From JAGMCJ01 sp046761005 (lineage in GTDB: Archaea > Thermoplasmatota > Thermoplasmata > RBG-16-68-12 > JAGMCJ01): DNA of 36,727 bases. The position numbers and the translations under genes were made by a program. Shown here one piece after another: positions 23,975 to 31,600 of this stretch (the first letter of the stretch is position 1; each line of letters begins with the position of its first letter). The DNA lies in assembly GCA_046761005.1 (NCBI GenBank), contig JBHIFI010000014.1:1-36727 (forward strand), in the 5' to 3' direction. Below the pieces are notes generated by a model. It was not told the DNA's origin and made no database searches. It saw nothing but the letters and a program-made list of their open reading frames with translations.

Positions 23975-24984
23975 TGTCCAAATTGAAGGAAGGAAGCGGC
24001 CGGATACTGTTCGCCTATATCAACTACAAAGACATGCAACCATTCACCAAGAAAGACTACGACATTCTGAGGAGATGTTATGATGTGCATCCCTATTTCT
24101 ACAAAGGGACCTTTCACGGCTACCCTGATAGACTCATGATAGCAATAGGCGTCCTGAGGACCGATATTTCATTCTCAGATTTCGCATATGCCAATGCATA
24201 TCTCTGTGTGAAATATGCTAACAAGCTGAAGAGGAAGTCTGTGGTGAAGATTGCTGGCTTTGATGTTGCCGAGGAAGAGGTGTTTGACAAAACGTTTCCG
24301 AGAGACTGGGTGGAACGTCTTCGATATGCTCTCGATCACGCCGGCCAGATTATAACGTGCTCTGACGCGCTCAAAGAAAAGGCGCAAAGGTTCACAGAAA
24401 GAGAAGACATCCTGGTCATCCCCTATGGTTTCGATTCGGCATATTTCAAGCCTTCCGGTGAAAAGAGTGATTCAGTCATCACGATAGGATTTGTAAGAGA
24501 GGACTATCTCTGGAGGAAAGGTCTTGAGACTTTCGTTCGCGCAGCCAAACACCTTCCTAGTGTTCGATTTGTGCTGGTTGGCAGGTGGGTAGACAGTTCG
24601 ATAGAGTATCTAAAGGAGATATCCACACCAAACGTTGAGTTTGCAGGGTGGGTGACCGATGAACGTTTGCTGAAGTACATGCAAAGAGCGAAGGTCTATG
24701 TTCAGGCTTCCTATCACGAGGGTTTCGGATGCTCACTCGCTGAAAGTATGCTTTGTGGATGCGCTCCTGTTGTCACGAAACGCGGGGCGATACCGGAGGT
24801 AGTGGGGGATTCAGGCTACTACGTACCCTATAATGATGTGGATGCCACAGCAAGGGCCATCGAGGTTGCACTTCAGGATGGCAAAATGAGAGAGCTAGCA
24901 AGAAAGAGGATCGCCACCGAGTTCACACCCGAGAAAAGGGAAAACAGTCTGTTGGAGGTTATCGAATCTTGTCTTCGCGAGTGA
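23974..24984 (+). CDS. Family 4 glycosyltransferase
   Basis: A 336-residue GT-B transferase. The N domain lacks a clear glycine-rich acceptor loop and begins with SGRILFAYINYKDM. The C domain is typical: TIGFVREDYLWRKGLETFVRA, FVLVGRW, VEFAGWVTDERLLKYMQRA and HEGFGCSLAESMLCGCAPVV with an intact EX7E pair, then a RGAIPEVVGDSG loop. A GTG at 23971 is one codon upstream, but the ATG at 23974 makes a TGATG overlap with the preceding stop. The donor sugar and linkage are not visible. Confidence 0.88.
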   Translation: MSKLKEGSGRILFAYINYKDMQPFTKKDYDILRRCYDVHPYFYKGTFHGYPDRLMIAIGVLRTDISFSDFAYANAYLCVKYANKLKRKSVVKIAGFDVAEEEVFDKTFPRDWVERLRYALDHAGQIITCSDALKEKAQRFTEREDILVIPYGFDSAYFKPSGEKSDSVITIGFVREDYLWRKGLETFVRAAKHLPSVRFVLVGRWVDSSIEYLKEISTPNVEFAGWVTDERLLKYMQRAKVYVQASYHEGFGCSLAESMLCGCAPVVTKRGAIPEVVGDSGYYVPYNDVDATARAIEVALQDGKMRELARKRIATEFTPEKRENSLLEVIESCLRE

Positions 24985-24992
24985 GTTCCGGA

Positions 24993-26048
24993 ATGCGTAT
25001 CGGCAAAGCGGAACTCTTCAGGCGTTATGGTCATCCGGTGATCCCGCCGCGAGAGGTTGTTATCGCCGTTACATATCTCTGCAACTCTCGTTGTGAAATG
25101 TGCGGTATATGGAAGAGGTACAGGTACAATCCTGAGGAACTGCAAAGGGAGATGACATTGGAGGAATTCGACAACTTCCTGAAGAAGAACAAGAATCTAG
25201 AGAACATCACGCTCACTGGAGGGGAGATCTACCTTAAGAAGAACATATCAGGATTCATGGAGATGATGGTGGAGGAAGGAAGAAACGTTGGAGGAGCCAC
25301 GAATTCTTTGCTCCCGGACAGAATCAAGAAGATGGCCAGATCGATGATGGCAAAGATGCTCCCCTCCCAGTTGTTTGAGTTACAGGTATCGTTGGATGGC
25401 TTGGAGGAGATTCACGATTCCCTCAGAGGAGTTTCTGGAAGCTTCCAGAAAGCCATGGAACTCCTTCACTGGGGTCTGGCGGGGGAAAGTGAATGGAAGA
25501 ACCTTCGTACGTCAGTATCTCACACAGTTGCCAAGGGGAATTGCGAAACATTCTCCTCGTTCATAGATTTCTTGATTGACGAAGGCGTTCCTCCCGAAAG
25601 GATTCACTTTCGTACAGCCCATGCTTCCGAAAGCTACTATGGAGATGTTGAAGCAGAGCAAGTGCAGTTGTCCAAGGATGTCATCATCTCGCAGATTGAG
25701 AGTATTACGGAGAAATATCCTGGCTTTGCGAAGAGTCTCTTCACAAAGGGCATACCGAGATATCTGAATGACACAAGCCGCCAAGTACTACCTTGTTTCG
25801 CGGCATTCACCTTTTGCTATATTGACCCTTACTGGGATGTGTATCCCTGCATTTCATGGGGACGAAGGATTGCGAATCTGCGAGACTATGATTTCGACTT
25901 GAGTCGATTATGGACGGAGAGTGAAGAGATAAGAGCAGTGAGAACAGACGTATCTCATGATCGGTGTCCCAATTGCTGGACCGAATGTATGGCTCAACCT
26001 ACGATGAACAGCAATGGTCTCAGAGCCAGAATCATCCTGGGGGACTAG
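24993..26048 (+). CDS. Radical SAM protein with SPASM-like cysteine-rich C-terminus
   Basis: With ATG at 24993 the product has 351 residues. The radical SAM cluster motif is CNSRCEMC (C30, C34, C37), followed by ITLTGGEIYLKK (the GGE SAM-binding motif) and LQVSLDGLEEIHDSLRG. The C-terminal part has a second cysteine set, PCFAAFTFC, VYPCISWG and RCPNCWTEC, as in SPASM/twitch domains that hold extra 4Fe-4S clusters. Such enzymes modify peptides, sugars or anchor groups; inside a glycan operon a sugar or glycoprotein-linked modification is plausible but unproven. Starts at TTG 24969 or GTG 24981 (GTGA overlap with the previous stop) are possible; 24993 has GTGA eight bases upstream. Confidence 0.85.
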   Translation: MRIGKAELFRRYGHPVIPPREVVIAVTYLCNSRCEMCGIWKRYRYNPEELQREMTLEEFDNFLKKNKNLENITLTGGEIYLKKNISGFMEMMVEEGRNVGGATNSLLPDRIKKMARSMMAKMLPSQLFELQVSLDGLEEIHDSLRGVSGSFQKAMELLHWGLAGESEWKNLRTSVSHTVAKGNCETFSSFIDFLIDEGVPPERIHFRTAHASESYYGDVEAEQVQLSKDVIISQIESITEKYPGFAKSLFTKGIPRYLNDTSRQVLPCFAAFTFCYIDPYWDVYPCISWGRRIANLRDYDFDLSRLWTESEEIRAVRTDVSHDRCPNCWTECMAQPTMNSNGLRARIILGD

Positions 26049-26052
26049 TGAC

Positions 26053-27216
26053 ATGGGGAAGCCTGAAGAGAGTGAAGAAAGAGTAGTTGGTGTTTTCTGG
26101 CATGGCTTCCCAGAGACATGGAGTCCTGTCTATACACATACCCTGAGAATGATGAAAGGTGTAGCTGGTAGAAGGGGAAGACTGGTTTTCCTTACCAACA
26201 AGAAGGATTTGTCTGAACCTTCTGAAGAACTCACCGAGGATATCCACGTTAAGCGCACTGAATTCCTTCTTCGGAGGACGACACGTTTTCCAGGGAAGTT
26301 CATCCTTTTCTTGAAATGGGTATTGCTGTTCCAGCTCGGCGAAATCAGGCGTTGCAAGATGGTCTATGTGAGAGATCTTCTATTTTCCACGCTGGCCATA
26401 TGCAAGCTTCTAGGTAAACCACTCGTGCTCGAAAAGAATGATGTCGACGAGGCAGCTCCTCACGCCCAGAGGAATTGGATGGGCCAACTGACCCACAGAC
26501 TTAGATTCCGGGCGCTCGATTTCGTTGACATTATCATTGTGCAAACGGATGAATCCAAGACCGCTCATCAGAGAATGGGCATTCCATCAAGGAAACTTGT
26601 CGTTGTCCCTAATGGTGTCGATACCAATCTTTTCTCTTTCTCGGAAAGGCCAATTCCTCACAATGTTAGGCTGCTCTACGTTGCCCATCTTGACGAAAAC
26701 AAATCTCTGGACATTACTATGACAGTCGCCAAGGACATGCACGGTGAGGTGGAGTTGACTGTTGTGGGTGATGGTCCACGGAAAGCAGAATTCGAGAATG
26801 AGGCTAAAGAGCTAGGTTTGAAGAACGTCACGTTTGTGGGGTCTGTGCCTCACGATGAATTGCCTCGCATGATGTCTGATCATGATTTCGGAATTGGTGA
26901 ATATGACCTGGACTACAAGGAATTTCGAGACTATGGGTTCTTCTTCTTCCCGTTAAAGATCTTGGAGTGTTTGTCATGTGGGAGGCCCGTGTTTGTGAAC
27001 GCGTCCAACGCTGTAATCCGCGAACTTGAAAGGTCAGGTGTCGTATTCGGATTCCAAAGGAAGGAGGACGTGATTCGGACACTCAACAGTCTTCGGTTAT
27101 CTTCTCAAAAGGTTCTTGAAACACAGAGGAAAGCTCGACGGATTGCCTTGAAATATGACTGGGAGCGAGCTGTAGACACTCTTCTGGAGAAGCTCGATTC
27201 TAGGGGAATTCTCTGA
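26053..27216 (+). CDS. Family 4 glycosyltransferase
   Basis: A 387-residue GT-B transferase. The N domain has GVFWHGFPETWSPVYTHTL and a mid-domain LEKNDVDEAAP segment. The C domain shows VVVPNGVDTNLFSF, LLYVAHLDENKSLD, LTVVGDGPRKAEFE, VTFVGSVPHDELPRMM and FPLKILECLSCGRPVFVNA in the donor-binding loop. The frame is open from an ATG at 26014 inside the previous gene, but the ATG at 26053, four bases after that stop, gives a normal N-terminus and is preferred. The next gene follows after a 118-base gap filled by a 40-residue micro-ORF. Confidence 0.88.
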   Translation: MGKPEESEERVVGVFWHGFPETWSPVYTHTLRMMKGVAGRRGRLVFLTNKKDLSEPSEELTEDIHVKRTEFLLRRTTRFPGKFILFLKWVLLFQLGEIRRCKMVYVRDLLFSTLAICKLLGKPLVLEKNDVDEAAPHAQRNWMGQLTHRLRFRALDFVDIIIVQTDESKTAHQRMGIPSRKLVVVPNGVDTNLFSFSERPIPHNVRLLYVAHLDENKSLDITMTVAKDMHGEVELTVVGDGPRKAEFENEAKELGLKNVTFVGSVPHDELPRMMSDHDFGIGEYDLDYKEFRDYGFFFFPLKILECLSCGRPVFVNASNAVIRELERSGVVFGFQRKEDVIRTLNSLRLSSQKVLETQRKARRIALKYDWERAVDTLLEKLDSRGIL

Positions 27217-27338
27217 TGCTTCATCCCAACCTTTCGCATTATATGGAGTCTTCATATCATCGTAGCAATACACTTGGAAAAAAAGATATACTGCGACCTT
27301 TTGAAAGAACGTCAGAGATCGTCAAAGCATTTCCATGA
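27216..27338 (+). CDS. Possible 40-residue small protein exactly filling the gap between two glycosyltransferases
   Basis: The ATG at 27216 overlaps the preceding stop (TGATG), and the TGA at 27336-27338 overlaps the next gene's ATG (ATGA). The 40-residue peptide is His/Tyr/Ser-rich at its start (MLHPNLSHYMESSYH) and charged later (GKKDILRPFERTSEIVK). It has no membrane helix and no family I recognise. A TATA-like AAAAGATATA also lies inside it, so the same bases could instead be a promoter region. The precise fit at both ends is the reason to list it. Confidence 0.4.
   Translation: MLHPNLSHYMESSYHRSNTLGKKDILRPFERTSEIVKAFP
27281..27290 (+). promoter_or_regulatory. Putative internal promoter before the last operon glycosyltransferase
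   Basis: GGAAAAAAAGATATA ends at 27290, about 45 bases before the ATG at 27335. It would give a leader of roughly 20 bases. It lies in the largest A/T-rich gap of the operon, within the putative micro-ORF. Confidence 0.3.
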
Positions 27339-28522
27339 AGGCTAATGATATGGAAAGAATCGCAGTATATCTGCCCTGGTTCCTGCCGTGGACTGGAGGA
27401 ATCCAAACCGCAGCGCTCGAGATAATGAGAAACCTCAGGCAGTTTCACTTTGAAGTTGTTACCAACGAGTATCCTCACACAGCAAGGAAGGATGCCATGG
27501 AGGACCACATGACGGTCATGCGTTTCCCTCCCATGGACTTCAGGACGTCAAGGCACCTCACTTTCGTACCCAGAAAAGTCAGAACACTTTCCAACGGTGT
27601 GTTGGAATATCTCCGATCGAAGAAGAAGAAGGAATACCTCAGGAAAGCCGACTTCGACATGCTGTTCCTGCTTAGGCTGGAGGAAGTCGATTTCCATCGT
27701 TTGGCGTTTGGACTGGAGTCGGACTATCTCAAGAAGATGTTCTTTGAGATGTTGGACTTTTCCGAGTTTGGCTCAGCTGTCCTATACCGCGACCATTCGA
27801 GGTTTGCACAATGGCAACCTGGGGACGTTGTGGGAGATTTCCTGCTCAGAGAAATCCCACACATTCAATGCATAGAGATTGATGGCTACGAGAAGGCCAG
27901 AGAATTCGTGCAGGACGAAGGTTTGCCTACGAAACTATACCACTTGCCAAATAGTGTCGATACGTCCCACTTCCGCTATAAGAGTCCAACCAAATCCAAG
28001 GTCCTGCGGATAGGATACGCAGCTAGGCTCGATAGAGAAGGAACTGATCTTCTTCTAAGATTCACTTCGGAGATTCCCGATGGAGTGGAGTTGAGGGTCG
28101 CAGGTTTGGCCCCAAAGGATGTGGAAAGGAGATTCGAGAGACTCAGTAGGTCTCCCAGGGTCAAGTTCCTTGGCTCGACATCCTACGAGGATATGCCGGG
28201 TTTCTACTCTGGAATTGACGTACTTCTCAACACCCTACCCCTTCGTGGCATTGGCAGAGTGACACTTGAGTCTATGTCATGCGGTCGACCCGTCATGATG
28301 GCTCGAAAGGGGAACCGATATCCAATCATCGATGGTGAAACCGGCCTTCTGTTTGACTATGATTTGCAGGACCTTCTTGACCTTGTAGGTCGCGTAGCCG
28401 AGGAGAAAGAGGAACTTCTCGAAATGGGCAGAGAAGCAAGAAGAGTCGTTGAGAAGGAATTCAGCCATGAAGTGATCATGCCGCGTCAAGCGAGCATATT
28501 CAGTTCCATCATTTCGGGATAG
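27335..28522 (+). CDS. Family 4 glycosyltransferase
   Basis: A 395-residue GT-B transferase. The N-terminus has IAVYLPWFLPWTGGIQTAAL with the acceptor-side glycine pair. An unusual charged middle segment (YLRSKKKKEYLRK) follows. The C domain contains LPNSVDTSHFRY, GYAARLDREGTDLLL, VKFLGSTSYEDMPGFYSGID and GIGRVTLESMSCGRPVMMA. A second in-frame ATG at 27350 has GAAGG eight bases upstream and is an alternative start that removes five residues. It is the last plus-strand gene of the operon and converges on the giant surface-protein gene. Confidence 0.87.
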   Translation: MKANDMERIAVYLPWFLPWTGGIQTAALEIMRNLRQFHFEVVTNEYPHTARKDAMEDHMTVMRFPPMDFRTSRHLTFVPRKVRTLSNGVLEYLRSKKKKEYLRKADFDMLFLLRLEEVDFHRLAFGLESDYLKKMFFEMLDFSEFGSAVLYRDHSRFAQWQPGDVVGDFLLREIPHIQCIEIDGYEKAREFVQDEGLPTKLYHLPNSVDTSHFRYKSPTKSKVLRIGYAARLDREGTDLLLRFTSEIPDGVELRVAGLAPKDVERRFERLSRSPRVKFLGSTSYEDMPGFYSGIDVLLNTLPLRGIGRVTLESMSCGRPVMMARKGNRYPIIDGETGLLFDYDLQDLLDLVGRVAEEKEELLEMGREARRVVEKEFSHEVIMPRQASIFSSIISG

Positions 28523-28671
28523 TCTGAAAATTTGTCTAGTCGCTCCTGCAAAGGTGAGAAGTGCGCCTATGTCGCGGGCAAAGGTCTTCGTGCCGACGCC
28601 GGAGAGCCCATCTTGACCCAGCCTCGTGTGCATAATGCTAGATGAAAGGGTCACTGCTCGCGGGGTTTCGC
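28523..28671. other. Gap between convergent genes, possible gene remnant
   Basis: A 149-base gap. A short plus-strand frame at about 28527-28619 reads LKICLVAPAKVRSAP and ends at a TGA; its first residues look like the first beta strand of a GT-B transferase, so it may be the fossil of another glycosyltransferase start. No clear terminator hairpin is visible; a terminator for both convergent genes would be expected here. Confidence 0.2.
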
Positions 28672-31600
28672 TTAGTAGTTCGTTATTGTCCATAGAGCAG
28701 CTTGGTTGAGATACACCCAATACCCGAAGCCCGGAAAGAGTCTGTCACTATCCGCCAGCACTTTGAGATAGGAAGGAGGGTTGAGGGAGCTATAGCCCTC
28801 TACTCGGAGCGTTGGCGTTTCAGCCTTGAGTTGAGATACGGTGATGTTTCCCAGAAATGACGGGACACCTATCAGATTCCAGCCCGTGCTTAGTTCGATC
28901 GTTGTGTAGAGTGGCACAATTCCGGCAATGACGTAGTCGCAGGGTGCTGATACCTCCACCCACAGGCCATCCGTTGTCCCAAGATCCAGAAGTGAACCCA
29001 GATAGGTTTTAGATTTCATATACGAAAGCCAGGATTCCTCCTTTGAGTCATAGGACCAGGCCCTTTCAAACACAACCGTCTGAAGAACACTCTCAATTCC
29101 ATAGTCGGACTGCAACAGCGGCACAGAAATCAGCTGGAATCCGGGTCCGAGTGGGCGGATGAATTTACCTCCCTGGAGAACTGCACATGTCGAAAGATTT
29201 GTGTCGGTGATGGCGCAAACGCCATAGAAGTAGTTCTGGTTGTCTCCTAGCCCAGCTCCCGCGTCGTTGTATGCGTTGGTTCCTAGCGGGATGGTCCCAA
29301 CAAGCTGATATCCAAGCAGTAGCCTGTCGTACGTGCCGTTCGTCCTGTAGATTCTGTACTCTGTGATGTTGAACTCGGCCTCGTCTGGCGAGGGACTCCA
29401 TATCAGTGTGAGGTTCTCAAGACTCTGTCCCGAAAGTGTTACAGACTCTAAGGAGGGAGGTTCAATCCCACCTTTCTCGATGACTATTGTGTGTTCTCCA
29501 GACCCGGAGAAGTTGTACACCAGATAGCCACTGGCGTCTGTGACCGTGTAATCTGTTTGCATTCCGACAGATATCGTGTAGTTCTGGAGTGGAAGTAGTC
29601 TTCCCACAAGGAACGAGACGTTGTTATCACTTGTCGAGTTATACTCGATTGCCACTTGCTCTTCGGACCAGTTGGTGAAATTCAGATATAGAGGGTCAGT
29701 GGGATTTATGAGAACATCCATTCCGTTGAATCCTAGGTATCCCACTCTTACTTTTCGAGCGATATGTATCTGTCCACCGAATATCCTGAGAAGTGCTTTG
29801 TCCTCATCATGGTCATAGTCCACGACATAGCCATCCTCGACAAACAGCACCGTGTCCCCTGTGATTTGGTAATCAGAGATTCCGCTTGTTTCAACCGACG
29901 CGCTGAAATCAATGAACCCACCAACTCGATCCGTGGAAGATATCCACGTTGTATACGAACTGTTTGAAAGAACACCATCAGACTCAGAATAGCTCAGTAC
30001 GTTGGGTCCTATTCGAAGGTATGAAATGTTCCCTGTGTTGAGCGTGCCATTTGAGTATCCAGGATAGGGATTCACAGGAAGGGCCGTTGTGTTTGCTCCT
30101 TCGGTCCAGGACCAGTCGTCGGTCCAGACTGTCAGGTATTTCCCAAGGACATACCACCATATCTGAACTCTCTTCGTATTGGACATGGAGTAGTGCTGTC
30201 CGGAGTATCTCGTCCAATTTGTCGTTAGACTCTCCGGACACCATGCACCTGACTTTCCGAGATCATTCCCCGCTTCATCAATCCAGTGGATTTCCCAGCA
30301 CAGACCTCTGGGGTAGGTCTTGTTTGCTTTTACCCAGAATGAAAATGTGTAATACGTGTGGGGCTTCAGATACTCCCCAAACGCGCTCGGATGGGAATGC
30401 ATGACGTAGTATGCCTCTTGTGCGTTGGTGTTTATGATTCTTGCACTACTCGGTGGTGAGTGATATATTTCGTAGTCCCTCGCCCAGCTCACGTTGCCGA
30501 TGCCCGTTTGAGCAGGTGACCAACCACAAGGACCAGTGTTCTGTTGACAACCGTAGCTCCAATGTTCCATGTCAGGGTGCATGATGAACTGCCTGACCGG
30601 ATGGCTTCTGAACCTGACTCGGGGATTCTCGATGACATAGTGGGAAAGCGGTTGTAGGGTGTGGCCTGTTCTGAACGATCCATTATGGAGCAAGGTCTCG
30701 TTCGTTGGATGGGTTGCGAAGTACAGTTCCATTATGTCCTCTTTGCTCATCATTTCGTATATCCTGGTGTTGCTGCCTTCATTGAAGGAAAGATAGAGTT
30801 TGCCGTACACTTCGGTGAGCCCCCTTGGAAAGGCTGGACCAAAATGATCGACCATCACCCAATGGAAGCCATCCCAGCTTGCCCAAAGGCCATCTTCCTT
30901 CCCACCCCCATAATCCGTGAGTATCTGCCAGAAAACGCCATTTATCGTAGTCATATGCCAGGTATATTCTATGGCAGTCCAAGCCTGCCAACCCTCGTCA
31001 GGAAGTGTGTGAGTGTAGAAGAAGGCATCTTGGGTCTTGTCGTAGGCTCTCATGGCGTAGGGGGTGTTGTCCTGGCCGAAGAAAACGTATTCTTCGTCGA
31101 AAACCGCAGCCGTGTGCTGTTCATACAGGAGAAATTCCCAAGACTTGCCATAGTCCGACGAGTGCCACAGGCCATTCCCAGGCGGGTCGTCACCGTGCGT
31201 TGCCCATATGGAGCCAGGAACGTACGGATCTACTCTCACGATGTGCATATGGTCAGCCGTCGGTGTTGTCACGTTGAGTATCGCCCTCCAGGTCAAACCC
31301 TTGTCCGAGGATTTATACACGCTGATATTTTGGGCTTTCTGGCCAAACATTCTCTGGCTGTAATTGGCGAAATAGTAGCCACCTCTGTCATCAACATCAA
31401 ATCCGAAGTTCTCTTGTACATTCCACGGACCAACTCTCTGCCATGTGCTGCCATAGTCCGCACTTCGGAAGAGACTCGAGTTGTAGGGGGCTGACGTATT
31501 CCTCAATGAAACGAACATGATACCGTCAGTGGTCACAAGCAATCCATTTGTGCCAGACCATCCTGCAAAACTATGTATGAGTTCCAAGGAGTCATTCCTA

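Noticed and set aside
28527..28619. Short plus-strand frame resembling a GT-B first strand
   Set aside because: Only about 30 codons with no ATG or GTG start; at most a remnant, so it is mentioned in the gap entry and not called as a gene.
30661..31494. 277-residue plus-strand frame opposite the giant surface protein
   Set aside because: It lies fully inside a strongly supported gene with signal peptide, Asp boxes and sequons; no start signals or motifs of its own.
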